Of a DNA stretch of 64,000 nucleotides, positions 48,085 through 60,428 are shown in pieces. Each line of letters starts with the position of its first letter. Position 1 is the stretch's first letter. This stretch comes from Oasisia sp. SBJ-2009 (lineage: Eukaryota > Annelida > Polychaeta > Sabellida > Siboglinidae): positions 53,981,293 to 54,045,292 of the forward strand of contig OZ024860.1 of the NCBI GenBank assembly GCA_964017155.1, given 5' to 3'. The notes below the pieces were generated by a model. That model searched no databases. It worked only from the letters and a program-made list of their open reading frames with translations, and was not told where the DNA came from. Made by a program: the position numbers and the translations under genes.

Positions 48085-49695
48085 TTGTCGTTTTCCTCGA
48101 TTTGTTTCCAAAAGTTGGCAAGACGACGCGCACGGTGAGTTGGTTTCGTCGAGAGAGTCGTAGTTACACTCCGTGCGTGGAATACGCCCGAGAAGACCGA
48201 CCGGCGCGTCGAACTTGGCCGTTTCTCTCGATTCACAAAACTGATCCCCCGTAGACGGATCGGACTTTGTCGTTTTCCTCGATTTGTGCAACTATCACCC
48301 TGTTAAGGTCGCCAAATGTCTTGACACCTCATCTAGTTAGTGGTTCATTATTACTCCCGCCGTTTACCCAGCAGTCGCCACGGAATTATGTTGAAAAGAA
48401 TGTAAACAGACATTTACGCTTCCCCAACTGATCCCCCGTTGACGGATCGGACTTTGTCGTTTTGCTCGATTTGTTTCCAAAAGTTGGCAAGACGACGCGC
48501 ACGGTCAGTTGGTTTCGTCGAGAGAGTCGTAGTTACACTCCGTGCGTGGAATACGCCCGAGAAGACCGACCGGCGCGTCGAACTTGGCCGTTTCTCTCGA
48601 TTCTCAAAACTGATCCCCCGTAGACGGATCGGACTTTGTGGTTTTCCTCGATTTGTGCAACTATCACCCTGTTAAGGTCGCCAAGTGCCTCGTCACCTCA
48701 TCTAGTTAGTGGTTCATTATTACTCCCGCCGTTTACCCAGCGGTCGGCACGGAATTCTGTTGAAAAGAATGTAAACATACTTCCCCAACTGATCCCCCGT
48801 AGACGGATCGGACTTTGTCGTTTTCCTCGATTTGTGCAACTATCACCCTGTTAAGGTCGCCAAATGTCTTGACACCTCATCTAGTTAGTGGTTCATTATT
48901 ACTCCCGCCGTTTACCCAGCGGTCGCCACGGAATTCTGTTGAAAAGAATGTAAACAGACATTTACGCTTCCCCAACTGATCCCCCGTTGACGGATCGGAC
49001 TTTGTCGTTTTCCTCGATATGTTTCCAAAAGTTGGCAAGACGACGCGCACGGTCAGTTGGTTTCGTCGAGAGAGTCGTAGTTACACCCCTTGCGTGGCAC
49101 ACGCCCGAGAAGACCGACCGGCGCGTCGAACTTGGCCGTTTCTCTCGATTCTCAAAACTGATCCCCCGTAGACGGATCGGACTTTGTCGTTTTCCTCGAT
49201 TTGTGCAACTATCACCCTGTTAAGGTCGCCAAATGCCTCGTCACCTCATCTAGTTAGTGGTTCATTATTACTCCCGCCGTTTACCCAGCGGTCGGCACGG
49301 AATTCTGTTGAAAAGAATGTAAACAGACTTCCCCAACTGATCCCCCGTAGACGGATCGGACTTTGTCGTTTTCCTCGATTTGTGCAACTATCACCCTGTT
49401 AAGGTCGCCAAATGTCTTGACACCTCATCTAGTTAGTGGTTCATTATTACTCCCGCCGTTTACCCAGCGGTCGCCACGGAATTATGTTGAAAAGAATGTA
49501 AACAGACATTTACGCTTCCCCAACTGATCCCCCCTTGACGGATCGGACTTTGTCGTTTTCCTCGATATGTTTCCAAAAGTTGGCAAGACGACGGGCACGG
49601 TCAGTTGGTTTCGTCGAGAGAGTCGTAGTTACACCCCTTGCGTGGCACACGCCCGAGAAGACCGACCGGCGCGTCGAACTTGGCCGTTTCTCTCG
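48085..49695 (+). repeat. Dispersed duplicate of 58818-60428
   Basis: About 1.61 kb that recurs 10733 bp downstream with the same cell order: P, Qx, P, Q, Qx, P, Q, Qx, P. Both copies carry ACGGTGAGTTGG (~48133 and ~58866) and CCAGCAGTCGCC (~48369 and ~59102), which I saw nowhere else. One difference noted: GGAATTATG at ~49479 versus GGAATTCTG at ~60212. Confidence 0.88.
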
Positions 49696-52600
49696 ATTCT
49701 CAAAACTGATCCCCCGTAGACGGATCGGACTTTGTCGTTTTCCTCGATTTGTGCAACTATCACCCTGTTAAGGTCGCCAAATGTCTTGACACCTCATCTA
49801 GTTAGTGGTTCATTATTACTCCCGCCGTTTACCCAGCGGTCGCCACGGAATTATGTTGAAAAGAATGTAAACAGACATTTACGCTTCCCCAACTGATCCC
49901 CCGTTGACGGATCGGACTTTGTCGATTTGCTCGATTTGTTTCCAAAAGTTGGCAAGACGACGCGCACGGTCAGTTGGTTTCGTCGAGAGAGTCGTAGTTA
50001 CACTCCGTGCGTGGAATACGCCCGAGAAGACCGACCGGCGCGTCGAACTTGGCCGTTTCTCTCGATTCTCAAAACTGATCCCCCGTAAGCGGATCGGACT
50101 TTGTCGTTTTCCTCGATTTGTGCAACTATCACCCTGTTAAGGTCGCCAAATGCCTCGTCACCTCATCTAGTTAGTGGTTCATTATTACTCCCGCCGTTTA
50201 CCCAGCGGTCGGCACGGAATTCTGTTGAAAAGAATGTAAACAGACTTCCCCAACTGATCCCCCGTAGACGGATCGGACTTTGTCGTTTTCCTCGATTTGT
50301 TTCCAAAATTTGGCAAGACGACGCGCACGGTCAGTTGGTTTCGTCGAGAGAGTCGTAGTTACACTCCGTGCGTGGAATACGCCCGAGAAGACCGACCGGC
50401 GCGTCGAACTTGGCCGTTTCTCTCGATTCTCAAAACTGATCCCCCGTAGACGGATCGGACTTTGTCGTTTTCCTCGATTTGTGCAACTATCACCCTGTTA
50501 AGGTCGCCAAATGCCTCGTCACCTCATCTAGTTAGTGGTTCATTATTACTCCCGCCGTTTACCCAGCGGTCGGCACGGAATGCTGTTGAAAAGAATGTAA
50601 ACAGACTTCCCCAACTGATCCCCCGTAGACGGATCGGACTTTGTCGTTTTCCTCGATTTGTTTCCAAAAGTTGGCAAGACGACGCGCACGGTCAGTTGGT
50701 TTCGTCGAGAGAGTCGTAGTTACACTCCGTGCGTGGAATACGCCCGAGAAGACCGACCGGCGCGTCGAACTTGGCCGTTTCTCTCGATTCTCAAAACTGA
50801 TCCCCCGTAGACGGATCGGACTTTGTGGTTTTCCTCGATTTGTGCAACTATCACCCTGTTAAGGTCGCCAAATGCCTCGTCACCTCATCTAGTTAGTGGT
50901 TCATTATTACTCCCGCCGTTTACCCAGCGGTCGGCACGGAATTCTGTTGAAAAGAATGTAAACAGACTTCCCCAACTGATCCCCCGTAGACGGATCGGAC
51001 TTTGTCGTTTTCCTCGATTTGTGCAACTATCACCCTGTTAAGGTCGCCAAATGTCTTGACACCTCATCTAGTTAGTGGTTCATTATTACTCCCGCCGTTT
51101 ACCCAGCGGTCGCCACGGAATTATGTTGAAAAGAATGTAAACAGACATTTACGCTTCCCCAACTGATCCCCCGTTGACGGATCGGACTTTGTCGTTTTGC
51201 TCGATTTGTTTCCAAAAGTTGGCAAGACGACGCGCACGGTCAGTTGGTTTCGTCGAGAGAGTCGTAGTTACACTCCGTGCGTGGAATACGCCAGAGAAGA
51301 CCGACCGGCGCGTCGAACTAGGCCGTTTCTCTCGATTCTCAAAACTGATCCCCCGTAAGCGGATCGGACTTTGTCGTTTTCCTCGATTTGTGCAACTATC
51401 ACCCTGTTAAGGTCGCCAAATGCCTCGTCACCTCATCTAGTTAGTGGTTCATTATTACTCCCGCCGTTTACCCAGCGGTCGGCACGGAATGCTGTTGAAA
51501 AGAATGTAAACAGACTTCCCCAACTGATCCCCCGTAGACGGATCGGACTTTGTCGTTTTCCTCGATTTGTTTCCAAAAGTTGGCAAGACGACGCGCACGG
51601 TCAGTTGGTTTCGTCGAGAGAGTCGTAGTTACACTCCGTGCGTGGAATACGCCCGAGAAGACCGACCGGCGCGTCGAACTTGGCCGTTTCTCTCGATTCT
51701 CAAAACTGATCCCCCGTAGACGGATCGGACTTTGTGGTTTTCCTCGATTTGTGCAACTATCACCCTGTTAAGGTCGCCAAATGCCTCGTCACCTCATCTA
51801 GTTAGTGGTTCATTATTACTCCCGCCGTTTACCCAGCGGTCGGCACGGAATTCTGTTGAAAAGAATGTAAACAGACTTCCCCAACTGATCCCCCGTAGAC
51901 GGATCGGACTTTGTCGTTTTCCTCGATTTGTGCAACTATCACCCTGTTAAGGTCGCCAAATGTCTTGACACCTCATCTAGTTAGTGGTTCATTATTACTC
52001 CCGCCGTTTACCCAGCGGTCGCCACGGAATTATGTTGAAAAGAATGTAAACAGACATTTACGCTTCCCCAACTGATCCCCCGTTGACGGATCGGACTTTG
52101 TCGTTTTGCTCGATTTGTTTCCAAAAGTTGGCAAGACGACGCGCACGGTCAGTTGGTTTCGTCGAGAGAGTCGTAGTTACACTCCGTGCGTGGAATACGC
52201 CAGAGAAGACCGACCGGCGCGTCGAACTTGGCCGTTTCTCTCGATTCTCAAAACTGATCCCCCGTAAGCGGATCGGACTTTGTCGTTTTCCTCGATTTGT
52301 GCAACTATCACCCTGTTAAGGTCGCCAAATGCCTCGTCACCTCATCTAGTTAGTGGTTCATTATTACTCCCGCCGTTTACCCAGCGGTCGGCACGGAATT
52401 CTGTTGAAAAGAATGTAAACAGACTTCCCCAACTTATCCCCCGTAGACGGATCGGACTTTGTCGTTTTCCTCGATTTGTTTCCAAAAGTTGGCAAGACGA
52501 CGCGCACGGTCAGTTGGTTTCGTCGAGAGAGTCGTAGTTACACTCCGTGCGTGGAATACGCCCGAGAAGACCGACCGGCGCGTCGAACTTGGCCGTTTCT

Positions 52601-54450
52601 CTCGATTCTCAAAACTGATCCCCCGTAGACGGATCGGACTTTGTCGTTTTCCTCGATTTGTGCAACTATCACCCTGTTAAGGTCGCCAAATGCCTCGTCA
52701 CCTCATCTAGTTAGTGGTTCATTATTACTCCCGCCGTTTACCCAGCGGTCGGCACGGAATGCTGTTGAAAAGAATGTAAACAGACTTCCCCAACTGATCC
52801 CCCGTAGACGGATCGGACTTTGTCGTTTTCCTCGATTTGTTTCCAAAAGTTGGCAAGACGACGCGCACGGTCAGTTGGTTTCGTCGAGAGAGTCGTAGTT
52901 ACACTCCGTGCGTGGAATACGCCCGAGAAGACCGACCGGCGCGTCGAACTTGGCCGTTTCTCTCGATTCTCAAAACTGATCCCCCGTAGACGGATCGGAC
53001 TTTGTGGTTTTCCTCGATTTGTGCAACTATCACCCTGTTAAGGTCGCCAAATGCCTCGTCACCTCATCTAGTTAGTGGTTCATTATTACTCCCGCCGTTT
53101 ACCCAGCGGTCGGCACGGAATTCTGTTGAAAAGAATGTAAACAGACTTCCCCAACTGATCCCCCGTAGACGGATCGGACTTTGTCGTTTTCCTCGATTTG
53201 TGCAACTATCACCCTGTTAAGGTCGCCAAATGTCTTGACACCTCATCTAGTTAGTGGTTCATTATTACTCCCGCCGTTTACCCAGCGGTCGCCACGGAAT
53301 TATGTTGAAAAGAATGTAAACAGACATTTACGCTTCCCCAACTGATCCCCCGTTGACGGATCGGACTTTGTCGTTTTGCTCGATTTGTTTCCAAAAGTTG
53401 GCAAGACGACGCGCACGGTCAGTTGGTTTCGTCGAGAGAGTCGTAGTTACACTCCGTGCGTGGAATACGCCAGAGAAGACCGACCGGCGCGTCGAACTTG
53501 GCCGTTTCTCTCGATTCTCAAAACTGATCCCCCGTAAGCGGATCGGACTTTGTCGTTTTCCTCGATTTGTGCAACTATCACCCTGTTAAGGTCGCCAAAT
53601 GCCTCGTCACCTCATCTAGTTAGTGGTTCATTATTACTCCCGCCGTTTACCCAGCGGTCGGCACGGAATTCTGTTGAAAAGAATGTAAACAGACTTCCCC
53701 AACTGATCCCCCGTAGACGGATCGGACTTTGTCGTTTTCCTCGATTTGTTTCCAAAAGTTGGCAAGACGACGCGCACGGTCAGTTGGTTTCGTCGAGAGA
53801 GTCGTAGTTACACTCCGTGCGTGGAATACGCCCGAGAAGACCGACCGGCGCGTCGAACTTGGCCGTTTCTCTCGATTCTCAAAAGTGATCCCCCGTAGAC
53901 GGATCGGACTTTGTCGTTTTCCTCGATTTGTGCAACTATCACCCTGTTAAGGTCGCCAAATGCCTCGTCACCTCATCTAGTTAGTGGTTCATTATTACTC
54001 CCGCCGTTTACCCAGCGGTCGGCACGGAATGCTGTTGAAAAGAATGTAAACAGACTTCCCCAACTGATCCCCCGTAGACGGATCGGACTTTGTCGTTTTC
54101 CTCGATTTGTTTCCAAAAGTTGGCAAGACGACGCGCACGGTCAGTTGGTTTCGTCGAGAGAGTCGTAGTTACACTCCGTGCGTGGAATACGCCCGAGAAG
54201 ACCGACCGGCGCGTCGAACTTGGCCGTTTCTCTCGATTCTCAAAAGTGATCCCCCGTAGACGGATCGGACTTTGTCGTTTTCCTCGATTTGTGCAACTAT
54301 CACCCTGTTAAGGTCGCCAAATGCCTCGTCACCTCATCTAGTTAGTGGTTCATTATTACTCCCGCCGTTTACCCAGCGGTCGGCACGGAATGCTGTTGAA
54401 AAGAATGTAAACAGACTTCCCCAACTGATCCCCCGTAGACGGATCGGACT
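48085..54450 (+). repeat. P/Q satellite, second doublet-rich zone
   Basis: Q-Qx doublets return here at 48636, 49184, 50823, 51732 and 53002, after none between 22237 and 48635. The steps are 909 bp (51189 to 52098) and 1270 bp (52098 to 53368), as in the 7-12 kb zone. Two consecutive P cells at 53729 and 54090 are followed by AAAAGTGATCCCCCG cores. Private changes include GTCGATTTGCTCG (~49921), CAAAATTTGGC (~50304), CGAACTAGGCC (~51314), CAACTTATCCC (~52430) and CCTCAATTTG (~54461). Confidence 0.93.
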
Positions 54451-54619
54451 TTGTCGTTTTCCTCAATTTGTTTCCAAAAGTTGGCAAGACGACGCGCACG
54501 GTCAGTTGGTTTCGTCGAGAGAGTCGTAGTTACACTCCGTGCGAGAAGACCGACCGGCGCGTCGAACTTGGCCGTTTCTCTCGATTCTCAAAACTGATCC
54601 CCCGTAGACGGATCGGACT
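54451..54619 (+). repeat. P cell with 13-bp deletion (169 bp)
   Basis: The sixth and last copy of the 13-bp deletion. Its core carries CCTCAATTTG in place of CCTCGATTTG. Confidence 0.9.
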
Positions 54620-57600
54620 TTGTGGTTTTCCTCGATTTGTGCAACTATCACCCTGTTAAGGTCGCCAAATGCCTCGTCACCTCATCTAGTTAGTGGTTCA
54701 TTATTACTCCCGCCGTTTACCCAGCGGTCGGCACGGAATTCTGTTGAAAATAATGTAAACAGACTTCCCCAACTGATCCCCCGTAGACGGATCGGACTTT
54801 GTCGTTTTCCTCGATTTGTTTCCAAAAGTTGGCAAGACGACGCGCACGGTCAGATGGTTTCGTCGAGAGAGTCGTAGTTACACTCCGTGCGTGGAATACG
54901 CCCGAGAAGACCGACCGGCGCGTCGAACTTGGCCGTTTCTCTCGATTCACAAAACTGATCCCCCGTAGACGGATCGGACTTTGTCGTTTTCCTCGATTTG
55001 TGCAACTATCACCCTGTTAAGGTCGCCAAGTGCCTCGTCACCTCATCTAGTTAGTGGTTCATTATTACTCCCGCCGTTTACCCAGCGGTCGGCACGGAAT
55101 TCTGTTGAAAAGAATGTAAACATACTTCCCCAACTGATCCCCCGTAGACGGATCGGACTTTGTCGTTTTGCTCGATTTGTTTCCAAAAGTTGGCAAGACG
55201 ACGCGCACGGTCAGTTGGTTTCGTCGAGAGAGTCGTAGTTACACTCCGTGCGTGGAATACGCCCGAGAAGACCGACCGGCGAGTCGAACGTGGCCGTTTC
55301 TCTCGATTCTCAAAACTGATCCCCCGTAGACGGATCGGACTTTGTCGTTTTCCTCGATTTGTGCAACTATCACCCTGTTAAGGTCGCCAAATGCCTCGTC
55401 ACCTCATCTAGTTAGTGGTTCATTATTACTCCCGCCGTTTACCCAGCGGTCGCCACGGAATTCTGTTGAAAAGAATGTAAACAGACATTTACGCTTCCCC
55501 AACTGATCCCCCGTAGACTGATCGGACTTTGTCGTTTTCCTCGATTTGTTTCCAAAAGTTGGCAAGACGACGCGCACGGTCAGTTGGTTTCGTCGAGAGA
55601 GTCGTAGTTACACCCCTTGCGTGGCACACGCCCGAGAAGACCGACCGGCGCGTCGAACTTGGCCGTTTCTCTCGATTCTCAAAACTGATCCCCCGTAGAC
55701 GGATCGGACTCTGTCGTTTTCCTCGATTTGTGCAACTATCACCCTGTTAAGGTCGCCAAATGTCTTGACACCTCATCTAGTTAGTGGTTCATTATTACTC
55801 CCGCCGTTTACCCAGCGGTCGCCACGGAATTCTGTTGAAAAGAATGTAAACAGACATTTACGCTTCCCCAACTGATCCCCCGTTGACGGATCGGACTTTG
55901 TCGTTTTCCTCGATATGTTTCCAAAAGTTGGCAAGACGACGCGCACGGTCAGTTGGTTTCGTCGAGAGAGTCGTAGTTACACCCCTTGCGTGGCACACGC
56001 CCGAGAAGACCGACCGGCGCGTCGAACTTGGCCGTTTCTCTCGATTCTCAAAACTGATCCCCCGTAGACGGATCGGACTTTGTCGTTTTCCTCGATTTGT
56101 GCAACTATCACCCTGTTAAGGTCGCCAAATGTCTTGACACCTCATCTAGTTAGTGGTTCATTATTACTCCCGCCGTTTACCCAGCGGTCGCCACGGAATT
56201 ATGTTGAAAAGAATGTAAACAGACATTTACGCTTCCCCAACTGATCCCCCGTTGACGGATCGGACTTTGTCGTTTTGCTCGATTTGTTTCCAAAAGTTGG
56301 CAAGACGACGCGCACGGTCAGTTGGTTTCGTCGAGAGAGTCGTAGTTACACTCCGTGCGTGGAATACGCCAGAGAAGACCGACCGGCGCGTCGAACTTGG
56401 CCGTTTCTCTCGATTCTCAAAACTGATCCCCCGTAGACGGATCGGACTTTGTGGTTTTCCTCGATTTGTGCAACTATCACCCTGTTAAGGTCGCCAAATG
56501 CCTCGTCACCTCATCTAGTTAGTGGTTCATTATTACTCCCGCCGTTTACCCAGCGGTCGGCACGGAATTCTGTTGAAAATAATGTAAACAGACTTCCCCA
56601 ACTGATCCCCCGTACACGGATCGGACTTTGTCGTTTTCCTCGATTTGTTTCCAAAAGTTGGCAAGACGACGCGCACGGTCAGATGGTTTCGTCGAGAGAG
56701 TCGTAGTTACACTCCGTGCGTGGAATACGCCCGAGAAGACCGACCGGCGCGTCGAACTTGGCCGTTTCTCTCGATTCACAAAACTGATCCCCCGTAGACG
56801 GATCGGACTTTGTCGTTTTCCTCGATTTGTGCAACTATCACCCTGTTAAGGTCGCCAAGTGCCTCGTCACCTCATCTAGTTAGTGGTTCATTATTACTCC
56901 CGCCGTTTACCCAGCGGTCGGCACGGAATTCTGTTGAAAAGAATGTAAACATACTTCCCCAACTGATCCCCCGTAGACGGATCGGACTTTGTCGTTTTGC
57001 TCGATTTGTTTCCAAAAGTTGGCAAGACGACGCGCACGGTCAGTTGGTTTCGTCGAGAGAGTCGTAGTTACACTCCGTGCGTGGAATACGCCCGAGAAGA
57101 CCGACCGGCGAGTCGAACGTGGCCGTTTCTCTCGATTCTCAAAACTGATCCCCCGTAGACGGATCGGACTTTGTCGTTTTCCTCGATTTGTGCAACTATC
57201 ACCCTGTTAAGGTCGCCAAATGCCTCGTCACCTCATCTAGTTAGTGGTTCATTATTACTCCCGCCGTTTACCCAGCGGTCGCCACGGAATTCTGTTGAAA
57301 AGAATGTAAACAGACATTTACGCTTCCCCAACTGATCCCCCGTAGACTGATCGGACTTTGTCGTTTTCCTCGATTTGTTTCCAAAAGTTGGCAAGACGAC
57401 GCGCACGGTCAGTTGGTTTCGTCGAGAGAGTCGTAGTTACACCCCTTGCGTGGCACACGCCCGAGAAGACCGACCGGCGCGTCGAACTTGGCCGTTTCTC
57501 TCGATTCTCAAAACTGATCCCCCGTAGACGGATCGGACTTTGTCGTTTTCCTCGATTTGTGCAACTATCACCCTGTTAAGGTCGCCAAATGTCTTGACAC

Positions 57601-58817
57601 CTCATCTAGTTAGTGGTTCATTATTACTCCCGCCGTTTACCCAGCGGTCGCCACGGAATTATGTTGAAAAGAATGTAAACAGACATTTACGCTTCCCCAA
57701 CTGATCCCCCGTTGACGGATCGGACTTTGTCGTTTTGCTCGATTTGTTTCCAAAAGTTGGCAAGACGACGCGCACGGTCAGTTGGTTTCGTCGAGAGAGT
57801 CGTAGTTACACTCCGTGCGTGGAATACGCCAGAGAAGACCGACCGGCGCGTCGAACTTGGCCGTTTCTCTCGATTCTCAAAACTGATCCCCCGTAGACGG
57901 ATCGGACTTTGTGGTTTTCCTCGATTTGTGCAACTATCACCCTGTTAAGGTCGCCAAATGCCTCGTCACCTCATCTAGTTAGTGGTTCATTATTACTCCC
58001 GCCGTTTACCCAGCGGTCGGCACGGAATTCTGTTGAAAATAATGTAAACAGACTTCCCCAACTGATCCCCCGTACACGGATCGGACTTTGTCGTTTTCCT
58101 CGATTTGTTTCCAAAAGTTGGCAAGACGACGCGCACGGTCAGATGGTTTCGTCGAGAGAGTCGTAGTTACACTCCGTGCGTGGAATACGCCCGAGAAGAC
58201 CGACCGGCGCGTCGAACTTGGCCGTTTCTCTCGATTCACAAAACTGATCCCCCGTAGACGGATCGGACTTTGTCGTTTTCCTCGATTTGTGCAACTATCA
58301 CCCTGTTAAGGTCGCCAAGTGCCTCGTCACCTCATCTAGTTAGTGGTTCATTATTACTCCCGCCGTTTACCCAGCGGTCGGCACGGAATTCTGTTGAAAA
58401 GAATGTAAACATACTTCCCCAACTGATCCCCCGTAGACGGATCGGACTTTGTCGTTTTGCTCGATTTGTTTCCAAAAGTTGGCAAGACGACGCGCACGGT
58501 CAGTTGGTTTCGTCGAGAGAGTCGTAGTTACACTCCGTGCGTGGAATACGCCCGAGAAGACCGACCGGCGAGTCGAACGTGGCCGTTTCTCTCGATTCTC
58601 AAAACTGATCCCCCGTAGACGGATCGGACTTTGTCGTTTTCCTCGATTTGTGCAACTATCACCCTGTTAAGGTCGCCAAATGCCTCGTCACCTCATCTAG
58701 TTAGTGGTTCATTATTACTCCCGCCGTTTACCCAGCGGTCGCCACGGAATTCTGTTGAAAAGAATGTAAACAGACATTTACGCTTCCCCAACTGATCCCC
58801 CGTAGACTGATCGGACT
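54620..58817 (+). repeat. 1829/1460-bp higher-order repeat series
   Basis: After a Q cell (54620), an 1829-bp unit runs 54799-56627 (P-Q, three P-Qx, P-Q). A 1460-bp version lacking one P-Qx dimer follows at 56628-58087, and a partial unit (P-Q, P-Qx) at 58088-58817. The plan and variants match the block at 44427-48084, so these are related HORs about 10 kb apart. GGACTCTGTCG at 55711 marks this copy and recurs only at 61195. Confidence 0.9.
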
Positions 58818-60428
58818 TTGTCGTTTTCCTCGATTTGTTTCCAAAAGTTGGCAAGACGACGCGCACGGTGAGTTGGTTTCGTCGAGAGAGTCGTAGTTAC
58901 ACTCCGTGCGTGGAATACGCCCGAGAAGACCGACCGGCGCGTCGAACTTGGCCGTTTCTCTCGATTCACAAAACTGATCCCCCGTAGACGGATCGGACTT
59001 TGTCGTTTTCCTCGATTTGTGCAACTATCACCCTGTTAAGGTCGCCAAATGTCTTGACACCTCATCTAGTTAGTGGTTCATTATTACTCCCGCCGTTTAC
59101 CCAGCAGTCGCCACGGAATTATGTTGAAAAGAATGTAAACAGACATTTACGCTTCCCCAACTGATCCCCCGTTGACGGATCGGACTTTGTCGTTTTGCTC
59201 GATTTGTTTCCAAAAGTTGGCAAGACGACGCGCACGGTCAGTTGGTTTCGTCGAGAGAGTCGTAGTTACACTCCGTGCGTGGAATACGCCCGAGAAGACC
59301 GACCGGCGCGTCGAACTTGGCCGTTTCTCTCGATTCTCAAAACTGATCCCCCGTAGACGGATCGGACTTTGTGGTTTTCCTCGATTTGTGCAACTATCAC
59401 CCTGTTAAGGTCGCCAAGTGCCTCGTCACCTCATCTAGTTAGTGGTTCATTATTACTCCCGCCGTTTACCCAGCGGTCGGCACGGAATTCTGTTGAAAAG
59501 AATGTAAACATACTTCCCCAACTGATCCCCCGTAGACGGATCGGACTTTGTCGTTTTCCTCGATTTGTGCAACTATCACCCTGTTAAGGTCGCCAAATGT
59601 CTTGACACCTCATCTAGTTAGTGGTTCATTATTACTCCCGCCGTTTACCCAGCGGTCGCCACGGAATTCTGTTGAAAAGAATGTAAACAGACATTTACGC
59701 TTCCCCAACTGATCCCCCGTTGACGGATCGGACTTTGTCGTTTTCCTCGATATGTTTCCAAAAGTTGGCAAGACGACGCGCACGGTCAGTTGGTTTCGTC
59801 GAGAGAGTCGTAGTTACACCCCTTGCGTGGCACACGCCCGAGAAGACCGACCGGCGCGTCGAACTTGGCCGTTTCTCTCGATTCTCAAAACTGATCCCCC
59901 GTAGACGGATCGGACTTTGTCGTTTTCCTCGATTTGTGCAACTATCACCCTGTTAAGGTCGCCAAATGCCTCGTCACCTCATCTAGTTAGTGGTTCATTA
60001 TTACTCCCGCCGTTTACCCAGCGGTCGGCACGGAATTCTGTTGAAAAGAATGTAAACAGACTTCCCCAACTGATCCCCCGTAGACGGATCGGACTTTGTC
60101 GTTTTCCTCGATTTGTGCAACTATCACCCTGTTAAGGTCGCCAAATGTCTTGACACCTCATCTAGTTAGTGGTTCATTATTACTCCCGCCGTTTACCCAG
60201 CGGTCGCCACGGAATTCTGTTGAAAAGAATGTAAACAGACATTTACGCTTCCCCAACTGATCCCCCCTTGACGGATCGGACTTTGTCGTTTTCCTCGATA
60301 TGTTTCCAAAAGTTGGCAAGACGACGGGCACGGTCAGTTGGTTTCGTCGAGAGAGTCGTAGTTACACCCCTTGCGTGGCACACGCCCGAGAAGACCGACC
60401 GGCGCGTCGAACTTGGCCGTTTCTCTCG
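58818..60428 (+). repeat. Mosaic segment 1, copy of 48085-49695
   Basis: Matches 48085-49695 at a constant offset of 10733 bp, including the private ACGGTGAGTTGG and CCAGCAGTCGCC variants. It contains two Q-Qx doublets (59369 and 59917), which are otherwise absent from the 53.4-63.4 kb region. The match ends at the end of the P cell that starts at 60283. Confidence 0.88.

Noticed and set aside
47968..48291. Longest open frame in the window (107 codons, minus strand)
   Set aside because: It is a satellite frame lengthened by the change CACGGTGAGTTGG, and the related cell at 58818 also shows a longer frame. No protein family is recognisable.
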